NCBI GenBank assembly: GCA_035297385.1
Contig: DATGZD010000010.1
Coordinates: 1 to 10,426, forward strand
DNA from: UBA11855 sp035297385
GTDB lineage: Archaea > Thermoproteota > Bathyarchaeia > Bathyarchaeales > Bathycorpusculaceae
DNA length: 10,426 nucleotides
Direction of reading: 5' to 3'
Below, piece after piece: positions 1 through 6,003 of this stretch. Numbering within the stretch: the stretch's first letter is position 1; each line of letters begins with the position of its first letter. The translations under genes were made by a program, and so were the position numbers. Under the pieces are notes generated by a model that saw only the letters and a program-made list of their open reading frames with translations, was not told the origin of the DNA and searched no databases.

Positions 1-269
1 TCGAGGTTTTTTCTAAGTTTCTTCTCGAATACATAATCCATATTCATTGTTGGACATGCTAAACGACTTGTATCTAAAACATAGAATATTACGTCAATCA
101 ATTCTTCTGCAATCTTCTCTTCTGGTTCACCTTTTTTCCATGCATCGCTAGCTTCACCTAATTCGATGAATGCAAATAACAATTTTTTGGGTATATCTTC
201 AGGCTTATTGTAGAAGCCTTTGGTGATGACAAGGTTTTCGATTTGTCGCTTCATTTCTTCTAGATGCAA
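1..269 (-). CDS. MazG-like nucleotide pyrophosphohydrolase, C-terminus outside window
   Basis: Only the first 89 residues are visible. They are helical and carry the acidic pattern of the all-alpha NTP pyrophosphohydrolases (MazG/dUTPase-like): an F-x-E-L-G-E-A helix around residues 33-40, then W-K-K-G-E-P-E-E, then E-E-L-I-D-V-I-F-Y-V around residues 54-63. In the family these Glu and Asp residues hold Mg2+ and the enzyme hydrolyses (d)NTPs to NMP and pyrophosphate, often as house-cleaning. I place the start at the TTG at 269 because GGAGA lies about 8 bases upstream; the ATG at 254 (five codons inside) lacks such a site. The starting peptide M-H-L-E-E-M-K is typical of small archaeal MazG proteins. 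The exact substrate cannot be told. The fold is fairly secure, the start less so. Confidence 0.8.
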   Translation of the reverse strand, partial: MHLEEMKRQIENLVITKGFYNKPEDIPKKLLFAFIELGEASDAWKKGEPEEKIAEELIDVIFYVLDTSRLACPTMNMDYVFEKKLRKNL

Positions 270-385
270 CTTAGGTTCTCCTATGGTATGGTTGGTTCTA
301 TCATCTCAAATTTAAGCGATATACAAATCGATTTCGGAGAGATCCAATTAATAACTTGTCGACATGTTAAGTTAGACATGCTTCT

Positions 386-1012
386 TCATACGTTTTTTTG
401 GAGAAAACTAGTGAACCAGTTAGCGCGCGCTAAAATAACGAGTACGATAAAGCCTGCAATTGTTGGAAATTCTGGAACTGCTGCATTAATGGAGCCTGAA
501 ACATCAGTATGACCGATTGGCTGTGATATATCATCGTTAGATGCTGGTTTATCTGCGAGTTCACTTACTAATGTGATTGTTGTTTGTCCTGGGCGAAGAA
601 CGGTGAATGCAAGAGTGGCTATCTTTCCACTTCCATTAAAAGCGGGCGTCGCCGCTTACTTAGATGTTCCTGCAAGATCATAAGTTTGTTGTGTCAATTG
701 ATTTAGAGCGTAATCTATTGTTCCATGAAGCACACCGCCAGAACGTGATTCCACGCCAAGCAACGAGGTCGCGTTATCTGCTTTAAGGGCTACTGGGTCC
801 GAACTTGATCGTATATCGAAGTCGAATACGTTTTGTACGTTTGTAATTATTCTGTCAACTGTCATAGTTGAGCCAACGTTTGGCGAAGGGTTAGATGGTT
901 GAGCCTTGATCGTTATTGCTTGAGCAGGTACTGAATAAATTGAAGAAAGAATAAAGGTGAATATTAGTAGGAAAGTTATAATTCCTGTTTTCTTGACGGT
1001 GTGACTTTTCAT
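386..1012 (-). pseudogene. Cohesin-domain surface protein with PEFP/membrane tail, broken by in-frame TAA
   Basis: A reading frame from ATG 1012 encodes a signal peptide (K7-K8, then a hydrophobic stretch ending VPAQA near residue 32) and the start of a cohesin-like beta domain (P-N-V-G-S-T-M-T-V-D). It stops at a TAA at 656-658 after 118 residues. The same frame continues open for 89 more codons to a TGA at 386. That part supplies the missing half of the domain (F-N-G-S-G-K-I-A-T-L-A-F-T-V) and a C-terminal V-P-E-F-P followed by a membrane helix, an arrangement common in archaeal cell-surface proteins. The intact product would be a surface-anchored protein of about 210 residues. Near the 3' end a GCGCGCGC run (423-430) probably shifts the frame as well: dropping one GCGC gives a cleaner helix followed by Ser-Lys-Lys and a stop at 367. 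It is a recent pseudogene or contains sequencing errors; recoding of TAA is unlikely. Confidence 0.7.
423..430. repeat. (GC)4 run in the 3' end of the cohesin-like gene
   Basis: AGCGCGCGCT (422-431). Removing one GCGC restores a more natural membrane helix and tail in the minus-strand gene, so this may be an insertion. Confidence 0.7.
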
Positions 1013-1050
1013 AGTTGGGTATCTCTTATTTTTTCATCGTTTGGATGTAC

Positions 1051-1060
1051 TATTTTATAT
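1051..1060 (-). promoter_or_regulatory. TATA box of the cohesin-like gene
   Basis: Read on the minus strand this is ATATAAAATA, preceded by a purine-rich GGGGAAG that could act as a BRE. It lies about 40 bases before the ATG at 1012, which predicts a transcript start near 1028 and a short leader. This promoter region is shared back to back with the plus-strand gene at 1132. Confidence 0.5.
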
Positions 1061-1131
1061 CTTCCCCTTGTGCTTGCACTGATTAAAAACTAATAAATTC
1101 CGGACATACACTATAGACAATAGTGTCAGTC

Positions 1132-1305
1132 ATGGCAGCAAATAGAAAGTATCCTATGAAGACGGGAGCAACGACGTTGCCTTGTGGCTGCATTTATGAA
1201 GATAGAGGCTGGATGTTAACGAGAATCGTCGAATGCGAGTTTCACAAACGCAGACGAACTGCCAAGAAACCCTATAAGCCTAAAGCTGAATGTGTCAGAC
1301 CCTAA
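1132..1305 (+). CDS. Small CxC...CxxH protein, probable zinc-binding, function unknown
   Basis: 57 residues from ATG 1132. A CxC pair (C18, C20, in L-P-C-G-C-I-Y) and a CxxH pair (C35, H38) are separated by 14 residues, which would suit one zinc ion. The tail is strongly basic (K-R-R-R-T-A-K-K) and could touch nucleic acid. No ribosome site precedes the ATG. An in-frame GTG at 1123 lies about 28 bases after a TAATAAA element (1091-1097), so a leaderless start at 1123 is a real alternative. I do not recognise a named family. The regular spacing of metal ligands and the divergent promoter are the reasons for calling it a gene; function is not inferred. Confidence 0.55.
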   Translation: MAANRKYPMKTGATTLPCGCIYEDRGWMLTRIVECEFHKRRRTAKKPYKPKAECVRP

Positions 1306-1526
1306 CTATGTGCTAAATACCGCTTCTTGTCTAAATGCTTTGCGCAGGTTTGAATGGATGAGTTAATTGCCTCATCGTTATGAGGATTAAACTGTGTGAA
1401 AACTATCAGATGCTAGAAGAGTAGCACGAATTCTCTTTATTCAATTTGCAGATAAGTCTTAGCCTAATACTGCATGGTTGATTACAAGAACTATCTGTGA
1501 GAGAGCTTTGTTTAAAGACCTTAAAA

Positions 1527-1534
1527 GCGCGCGC
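1527..1534. repeat. (GC)4 run upstream of the GNAT gene
   Basis: AGCGCGCGCT (1526-1535), identical to the run at 422-431, about 45 bases before the GNAT start and adjoining a CCTTAAAA stretch. Confidence 0.7.
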
Positions 1535-1580
1535 TGTTCTCCAATATTGTTGGCTACTGAAACCTAAAGGAAAGAAATCT

Positions 1581-2054
1581 ATGATAAGACAGGCAGAATC
1601 AAGGGACAAAGAAGTGTTAGAGGAGATTATCAATTTGTCTTTTCCAAGATTCTTTCGGTTCTTTGCTCTAAGCAGTATCAATCCTCAACAGGGAAAAGTG
1701 CTTGTTAATCAATTAGATCGGATAGTTGTTGGATTCGCCAAATTAACAGACTTCTATATCGCTAAACGAAAGTACGGTTGCATACTATGGCTTGCAGTCC
1801 ATCCAAATTATCGCCAGAAAGGCATCGCGTCGGGATTAGTTCAGGCAGGTATAGAAGATCTGAAGCATGCTGGAGCGGAAGCAATCTTTGTTTCTATTCA
1901 AAGAAGAAATACCGCTTCACTTGCAACATTCAGAAAAAAAGGATTCAGGGATATGAATTTCACAGTTCTGTGGCTAGTCTTCAGTTGGCGAATCTTTGGA
2001 TTTTATAGAGCCATTTGGTACGCACCGAGCGAAGTTGTGTTAATGTATAATTAG
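1581..2054 (+). CDS. GNAT-family N-acetyltransferase
   Basis: 157 residues. The acetyl-CoA pyrophosphate loop is clear: L-A-V-H-P-N-Y followed by R78-Q-K-G81-I-A83, the Q/R-x-x-G-x-G/A motif A. Then come helix 3 (S-G-L-V-Q-A-G-I-E-D-L), strand 5 (A-I-F-V-S-I) and a motif B region with N110 and A-T-F-R-K-K-G-F. The family transfers acetyl from acetyl-CoA to an amine; here the acceptor is unknown. The last 30 residues are hydrophobic and aromatic (W-L-V-F-S-W-R-I-F-G-F-Y), which could form a substrate pocket or a membrane-facing surface. The ATG at 1581 is chosen because AAAGGAAAG ends about 6 bases before it; the open frame extends back to 1497 but that extension looks non-coding. A (GC)4 run lies about 50 bases upstream. 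Confidence 0.88.
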   Translation: MIRQAESRDKEVLEEIINLSFPRFFRFFALSSINPQQGKVLVNQLDRIVVGFAKLTDFYIAKRKYGCILWLAVHPNYRQKGIASGLVQAGIEDLKHAGAEAIFVSIQRRNTASLATFRKKGFRDMNFTVLWLVFSWRIFGFYRAIWYAPSEVVLMYN

Positions 2055-2165
2055 CTATTGATATTCTAAAGGACAGTAAAAGTTGATTATTCCATTAGTC
2101 ATCAATGAAGGTAAAAGCCTAAATTCACACGTTTAATCTTCACTTGAAGAGTCAGCAAGTTTTGA

Positions 2166-2250
2166 AAGTAATGTTGTGAATACTTTAACTACTGTTTATT
2201 TGCTTCGCGAATGTAATCTTTGTGGGCAACATTAGACAACAACATTACTT
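2166..2250. repeat. 12-bp inverted repeat plus third half-copy upstream of the receiver gene
   Basis: AAGTAATGTTGT (2166-2177) and ACAACATTACTT (2239-2250) are exact inverted copies. The core CAACATTA occurs again in direct orientation at 2227-2234, 13 bases before its copy at 2240-2247. The right-hand copy touches the TATA box of the receiver gene, so these could be operator half-sites. Confidence 0.4.
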
Positions 2251-2259
2251 ATAATATTA
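2248..2259 (+). promoter_or_regulatory. TATA box of the receiver-domain gene
   Basis: An AT-only stretch, CTTATAATATTA, lies 58 bases before the ATG at 2317. It predicts a transcript start near 2282 and a leader of about 35 bases containing AGGCAGGAG just ahead of the start codon. Confidence 0.45.
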
Positions 2260-2316
2260 CCGAGAGTACATCCTTCCCACTTATCAGCATAACATTAATG
2301 TGCAAAGGCAGGAGCA

Positions 2317-2739
2317 ATGTCGAGAAAAGTAGTGAAGAAGCAGGAGAAAAGAACCATTCTAATCGTTGATTATGATAAATCTACAGGTCGGACTTTCAAA
2401 CAAATTGTTGAAAGACGGGGTTATGTTGGTGATATAGCAGAAGATGGTGGAGAAGCCATTGAGAAAATCAAGAATAATACTTATGATGCAGCTCTAATTA
2501 ATTTTGTCCTTCCTGATATGGATGGACTTGATCTATTATTATTTACGAACAAAATAATGCCTAATGCTGCAGATATCATAACTATAGGTTTTCCATCATT
2601 AGGAAACGGAATTAGAGCAGTTGATTTCAGACCGGATGCTTATTTTTCTAAACCAATTCAGCCAAAAGAATTAATTCATGTAATAGAAGAGAAATTCAAA
2701 TTACAGGAAGAAAAATCAGGAAAAAGCAAAAGAAAATAA
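2317..2739 (+). CDS. Stand-alone receiver domain lacking the phosphoacceptor Asp (pseudo-receiver)
   Basis: 140 residues, a single CheY-like receiver with no output domain. The fold is evident: T-I-L-I-V-D-Y-D at residues 13-20, Y-D-A-A-L-I-N-F-V-L-P-D-M-D-G-L at 56-71, and the conserved K112-P113 pair. The key position is changed. The Asp normally phosphorylated, which follows Y-D-x-x-x-x and precedes x-x-L-P-D-M-D-G, is Asn62. The switch Thr/Ser aligns with Ile90, and the usual acidic pair is split as D18-Y-D20. In the family such proteins are usually not activated by Asp phosphorylation and act by constitutive binding. The C-terminal tail is very Lys-rich (residues 124-140). No histidine kinase is nearby. 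The ATG at 2317 follows GGAG closely. The receiver assignment is secure; the partner is unknown. Confidence 0.88.
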   Translation: MSRKVVKKQEKRTILIVDYDKSTGRTFKQIVERRGYVGDIAEDGGEAIEKIKNNTYDAALINFVLPDMDGLDLLLFTNKIMPNAADIITIGFPSLGNGIRAVDFRPDAYFSKPIQPKELIHVIEEKFKLQEEKSGKSKRK

Positions 2740-2748
2740 AACCTCGAA

Positions 2749-2774
2749 TCTGCTAAAACGAGTATATTAGCAGA
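2749..2774 (+). terminator. Stem-loop just after the receiver gene
   Basis: TCTGCTAA (2749-2756) pairs perfectly with TTAGCAGA (2767-2774) around a 10-base loop, 10 bases after the receiver stop codon. There is no long T run after it, so it may be a 3' end structure rather than a strong terminator. Confidence 0.4.
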
Positions 2775-2864
2775 ATCTTTGCCAAGGAATTTCGCATCTG
2801 CAGACATTATCCTATTAGCCTGCAAAAATTACACTCGGTTTATTCTTCTTTTAGATTTTGTGCG

Positions 2865-2906
2865 TTATTATCATTTGTTTGAGAACAATAGACCAGATGA
2901 TAATAA
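2865..2906. repeat. Long imperfect hairpin in the 2740-2981 gap
   Basis: TTATTATCAT (2865-2874) and ATGATAATAA (2897-2906) are exact inverted copies. The stem extends inward by one G-T and two further pairs to 13 pairs, leaving a 16-base loop. It lies between two convergent genes and could mark a transcript end on either strand. Confidence 0.35.
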
Positions 2907-2981
2907 GTGAAATTGAAAGCTTATGCTTCCCTCATCTTATTTACCTAAACCTGCGCTGTAATGAGCTGCTAAATGTTTAAA

Positions 2982-3191
2982 CTACCTTGATTGATCTATT
3001 TTGTCGAAAACTTGACCAAATAGCAGATAACGGATACGCTTAACAGTTGCTTCTGTTTTACTTGGATCAGACTCTTCTTTTCTATGTACTAATAAATGAG
3101 ATTCGATAGCATTATTCATAGCCCTCAAATCTGGCACGAGTAAAATATATTCACCACATTCACATTTAATAAGGGATAAAGATTTCTGCAA
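2982..3191 (-). CDS. Small CxC...HxxxH protein, probable zinc-binding, function unknown
   Basis: 69 residues if started at the TTG at 3191, which has a perfect GGAGG 8 bases upstream. The frame also offers an ATG at 3218 and a TTG at 3230, neither with a good site, although a TATA-like element at 3249-3260 would place the transcript start near 3228. The protein has C10-x-C12-G, a hydrophobic stretch (I-L-L-V-P-D-L), then H32-x3-H36, a spacing that suits a compact zinc site. The C-terminal half is charged and probably helical. The L-V-P-D-x-x-A-M-N-x-A-I segment gives the impression of a conserved archaeal family, but I cannot name it. It lies downstream of the amylase on the same strand and probably has its own promoter. 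Confidence 0.55.
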   Translation of the reverse strand: MQKSLSLIKCECGEYILLVPDLRAMNNAIESHLLVHRKEESDPSKTEATVKRIRYLLFGQVFDKIDQSR

Positions 3192-3248
3192 ATGCTTATC
3201 CTCCTTTATTAGTCTCATCCCGTCCAACAATAGTCTTATTTAATGCGA

Positions 3249-3260
3249 CTAAATATAAGC
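3249..3260 (-). promoter_or_regulatory. TATA-like element ahead of the small CxC/HxxxH gene
   Basis: Reads GCTTATATTTAG on the minus strand. A run of alternating G and C (3264-3272) lies just upstream, where a BRE would be. The predicted transcript start is near 3228, which would leave a leader of about 37 bases to the TTG at 3191. Confidence 0.35.
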
Positions 3261-3263
3261 ATA

Positions 3264-3272
3264 GCGCGCGCG
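3264..3272. repeat. (GC)4G run between the amylase and the small CxC/HxxxH gene
   Basis: AGCGCGCGCG (3263-3272), a few bases upstream of the TATA-like element on the minus strand. Confidence 0.7.
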
Positions 3273-3323
3273 TCTAAAGGCAATTTAAAGCATCGTTTTA
3301 TCTTGTTCATCCTTATCGCTTCG

Positions 3324-5195
3324 TTAACTGTTTGTGTGGATCTGTATTTCCGTTGGAGCAAGATTAACTTGGAGGCGCCTAGACCATCCGTTAGAAAAGA
3401 AACCGTTATCCATTTCAAACATTGCTTCTTTTCCTACAATGTTACTAGTACCTGTTGTTCCAACATTACTGTAGATGATTCGAAACGTTGTGTTATCATT
3501 ATTTATTCTATTATCAACTACAATCCAGCCTGACCATGGATTAGTCGTGCTTGTGTTAGCTGCTATTACAACTTCTTTGTCATTTAGTATACGTGAAAAG
3601 GCTATTATTCCACCTACCTCTTTAGAATACCCAAAATCCACATTATTACCCGACACTTGCCTAAAATATTGGCGTCCATAACGTAACACTGCTTCATCCC
3701 TTCGAAGTTCAGCTATAGCTTGAATCTGTTTGTACAAGTCATTGTCTTCAGTAAAAGAGTTCGGTTTGCCCCACAGTGCCTCACGAACGTATTCGTATCT
3801 TCCATTCTTAGAATCATAGTTTGAGTCATACAATTCTTGTGTTCCTTTCAAGCCTTGTTCAGTTCCATAATAAATGCAGGGTATACCTTGTAGACAATAA
3901 AGGAGGCCAAGAGCCATCGTTATTTGATGAGTGTATTCACCACCATACTTGGGATAATAGAAACGATTGTAATCGTCATGATTATCTAGAAATGTTACGA
4001 AGAAACGCGAAGCTTCACCATGAGTACTCATCACAGGACGTTCTTCGTATACTTTTTTTCTAACATCAAAAACTCCCTTGACAGCCATGGGTGACGCGAA
4101 ACCCTTGCTCGCGAGTACAAGATTATCCCTTAATGGAAAATCTAAGACCGCATCAGCTCCAATCATTTCTTCTGTTTCCGATGTGAAGCGACCCGTATAA
4201 GCAGCTAGAAGCTTTTCATCGTTAGATTTTGCCTCACCAAAGATGAAAAAATTCTTTTTACCGATAGAGAACGCTAACTCACGTATGGCATTTGAGAATG
4301 TAAGCGCAAACGGACGTTCTATGTGTTTAATAGTGTCGATCCGAAAGCCATCGATATCGTACCTTGCAATTATGTATTGATAGGCTCTAATTAGCAAGTT
4401 CTGAACAGGCTTATCACCATAATAGTCTGATAAATCTGTTCTGAATTCTTTTAGGGACCCAAAATCGCCTTGAGTAGTCTCCATGTTTGGTTGTTCTTTT
4501 CCTTGTCTGCGGAACCATTGATTGTTCTGGAATTCTTTTGGCCATATTCCTTCTGCAGTTTTCAGGCTAGAGGGTGGTTCCGTCCAGTCTTCATGTGGAA
4601 GACCGTTTTCGTCTCTCCAATAAATTTTTCCGTAGGGTGTATCTTTCCATGGGGCATCGTTCCAAATTTGATTATCTACGTCATAAGCAAAGATGTCGCC
4701 TGCATGATTTAACACGATGTCCAAGATTACGTATAATCCCCGTGCATGAGCTTCATTGATTAAGGCATCGAACTCGGCTTCAGCATTTTCTGGAGTCGTC
4801 CCAAATTTAGGATCAATTTCTAAGAAGTCCATGATACCGTAGCCGTGGTAATTGTATTCTTTTTGGAATTGAACGTTTTTTAATACTGGTGAGAGCCAGA
4901 TTGCTCCCGCTCCCAGGTTCTTAATGTATGATAATTTTTGTCTTACTCCTTCGAATGTTCCTCCCTGTGCATTGTTTGCTGCTTTGTCCCATTGTGTTTT
5001 AGGGGGTGAGTTTGGATTGTTGAACCGATCTATAAGCACAAAGTATATTGGGTAATCTCGCCAGTCGACGGGTGATGGAAAAGGTTTCTGAATAGATACT
5101 CGTTTGTTTAACGGTGGGGTCTTGACTTTAACTATCGTTGATTTCTGTGTTCTTATAGTGCCAGTTACTTGGTTCTCATAAAGGGATGATGGCAA
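3324..5195 (-). CDS. GH13 alpha-amylase-family glycoside hydrolase, cytoplasmic
   Basis: 623 residues with every GH13 signature. Region I is D159-I-V-L-N-H164. Region II is G-F-R-I-D287, the nucleophile. Region III is F-I-F-G-E321, the acid/base. Region IV is F-L-D-N-H406-D407, the transition-state Asp. The TIM barrel runs from about residue 46 (W-R-D-Y-P-I-Y-F-V-L-I-D-R-F) to about 510, followed by a beta-sandwich-like C-terminal domain. Such enzymes cleave or transfer alpha-1,4 glucans by a retaining mechanism; the precise substrate (maltodextrin, glycogen, cyclodextrin) is not settled by sequence alone. There is no signal peptide, so it probably acts inside the cell. The start is the TTG at 5195, with GGGAGGAG about 7 bases upstream and a good TATA box further up. 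It is transcribed after the Cys-repeat gene but has its own promoter, so a functional link to the radical SAM locus is not implied. Confidence 0.95.
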   Translation of the reverse strand: MPSSLYENQVTGTIRTQKSTIVKVKTPPLNKRVSIQKPFPSPVDWRDYPIYFVLIDRFNNPNSPPKTQWDKAANNAQGGTFEGVRQKLSYIKNLGAGAIWLSPVLKNVQFQKEYNYHGYGIMDFLEIDPKFGTTPENAEAEFDALINEAHARGLYVILDIVLNHAGDIFAYDVDNQIWNDAPWKDTPYGKIYWRDENGLPHEDWTEPPSSLKTAEGIWPKEFQNNQWFRRQGKEQPNMETTQGDFGSLKEFRTDLSDYYGDKPVQNLLIRAYQYIIARYDIDGFRIDTIKHIERPFALTFSNAIRELAFSIGKKNFFIFGEAKSNDEKLLAAYTGRFTSETEEMIGADAVLDFPLRDNLVLASKGFASPMAVKGVFDVRKKVYEERPVMSTHGEASRFFVTFLDNHDDYNRFYYPKYGGEYTHQITMALGLLYCLQGIPCIYYGTEQGLKGTQELYDSNYDSKNGRYEYVREALWGKPNSFTEDNDLYKQIQAIAELRRDEAVLRYGRQYFRQVSGNNVDFGYSKEVGGIIAFSRILNDKEVVIAANTSTTNPWSGWIVVDNRINNDNTTFRIIYSNVGTTGTSNIVGKEAMFEMDNGFFSNGWSRRLQVNLAPTEIQIHTNS

Positions 5196-5229
5196 AATTA
5201 GCTCCTCCCTTGTTGTATCTGTTAAGGGC

Positions 5230-5239
5230 TATATTTATA
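5230..5239 (-). promoter_or_regulatory. TATA box of the amylase gene
   Basis: TATAAATATA on the minus strand, a near-ideal archaeal TATA box. It predicts a transcript start near 5208, giving a leader of about 12 bases that contains the GGAGG ribosome site. Confidence 0.65.
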
Positions 5240-5313
5240 CAAGTCAGTAAAACTCATGTTTGGCAAGCAACAATTGTATGAGTATAGTAAAATCATTAAA
5301 CAACAATTTGATA

Positions 5314-5326
5314 TAAAATAAAAAAA
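5314..5326 (-). terminator. Oligo-T terminator of the Cys-repeat gene
   Basis: On the minus strand this reads TTTTTTTATTTTA, starting about 13 bases after the TAG of the Cys-repeat gene. Archaeal polymerase stops at such U-rich runs. Together with the amylase TATA box downstream, it separates the two transcripts. Confidence 0.55.
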
Positions 5327-5338
5327 GGATGAGAAAGA

Positions 5339-5863
5339 CTATTTTCCTTTGCCTATTTCTTTAGCAGCTCTCATTAATTGCTTCTTTACAGCGGCACGCA
5401 TTTTAGCTTCAGAGATTTCTTTTCCACCTTTCTTGGATGCTTCTTTTAGCGCATATCTAATTGCTCCTGTCATAGCAGCTTGGACGGCTTCATTCGTAAC
5501 CCTGCCGACAACTCGCCCAATTGAATCTTTACAATCATTGCAGGCGCCGCAAATCTCAACTGGACAATCATTACCACATGAGCTACATATTTCAACTGGG
5601 CAATCGTTACCACAAGAACTACAAATTTCTACCGGACAATCATTACCACATGAGCTGCAAATTTCGACTGGACAATCCTCTGATACAACTCTCTTGCCAT
5701 ACTCGGAATTTAACCATTTTTTGTATTCAGGCATCGTTTTTTCTACGGTTTCATGGATTGTTGACTGCAGCTTCTTGTAGATTTGGGGATTCAATTTTTC
5801 AATAGGTGGAGTCTTGGCCAAAACCTCATTCACACGTTTACTCTTTGATTTATTTGGGGGCAA
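5339..5863 (-). CDS. Protein with four tandem 12-residue Cys repeats; candidate multi-core radical SAM substrate or metal-binding protein
   Basis: 174 residues in three parts. Residues 1-62 are charged and helical. Residues 63-111 are four tandem units, D-C-P-V-E-I-C-S-S-C-G-N three times and a variant ending C-G-A-C-N-D-C. Residues 112-174 are a basic, Ala-rich helical tail. Thirteen Cys and no His fall in 48 residues, with spacing C-x4-C-x2-C-x3. I do not recognise the family. Position beside two radical SAM/SPASM genes, and repeats suggestive of multiple cores, make it a candidate modification substrate; each unit offers Cys-x2-Glu and Cys-x2-Asp pairs. A metallothionein-like or iron-sulphur metal-binding role is the main alternative. 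The start is the TTG at 5863, with no ribosome site; a TATA element at 5893-5906 suggests a very short leader. A GTG at 5833 is the other option. Confidence 0.85.
   Translation of the reverse strand: MPPNKSKSKRVNEVLAKTPPIEKLNPQIYKKLQSTIHETVEKTMPEYKKWLNSEYGKRVVSEDCPVEICSSCGNDCPVEICSSCGNDCPVEICSSCGNDCPVEICGACNDCKDSIGRVVGRVTNEAVQAAMTGAIRYALKEASKKGGKEISEAKMRAAVKKQLMRAAKEIGKGK
5531..5677 (-). repeat. Four tandem 36-base coding repeats
   Basis: Units encode residues 63-74, 75-86, 87-98 and 99-110, followed by one extra Cys codon. The first three units are identical in protein but differ at the third base in 8 of 12 codons (Cys, Pro, Val, Ile, Cys, Ser, Ser, Asn). The fourth unit changes S-S to G-A and loses one Gly. 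The repeats are old duplications kept by selection on the peptide, not recent slippage. Confidence 0.9.
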
Positions 5864-5892
5864 AAATAATCACTACATTTCCTATGAGGATG

Positions 5893-5906
5893 CATTTATT
5901 TATGTT
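5893..5906 (-). promoter_or_regulatory. TATA-like element of the Cys-repeat gene
   Basis: Reads ACATAAATAAATGC on the minus strand, about 35 bases before the TTG start at 5863. It would give a transcript start around 5873 and a leader of about 10 bases, in keeping with the absence of a ribosome site. Confidence 0.4.
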
Positions 5907-6003
5907 TTTTCAAAATTGTCCTAAGACTATACTTTAATTATTCAGCATATATGTCATTAAAGATTGATTTGGTGATTTAGCAACATTGCCTTCAGTAATG
6001 CTT

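Noticed and set aside
264..512. 82-codon plus-strand open frame
   Set aside because: It overlaps the MazG start and the cohesin-like gene tail in antisense and has no protein-like features.
656..658. Recoded stop (selenocysteine or pyrrolysine)
   Set aside because: The codon is TAA, not TGA or TAG, and no insertion element is seen; mutation or sequence error is simpler.
1406..1681. 91-codon minus-strand open frame
   Set aside because: It lies antisense to the start of the GNAT gene and has no ribosome site or motif.
3236..3418. 60-codon minus-strand frame overlapping the amylase end
   Set aside because: Out of frame with the amylase and overlapping its coding tail; an internal ATG near 3317 gives a short basic peptide without a convincing ribosome site.
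5531..5677. 36-base tandem repeats as a CRISPR array
   Set aside because: Units are contiguous with no spacers and lie within a coding frame that keeps the peptide constant.
5349..5780. 143-codon plus-strand frame with repeats
   Set aside because: It is the antisense shadow of the Cys-repeat gene; the silent third-base pattern fits the minus-strand protein.
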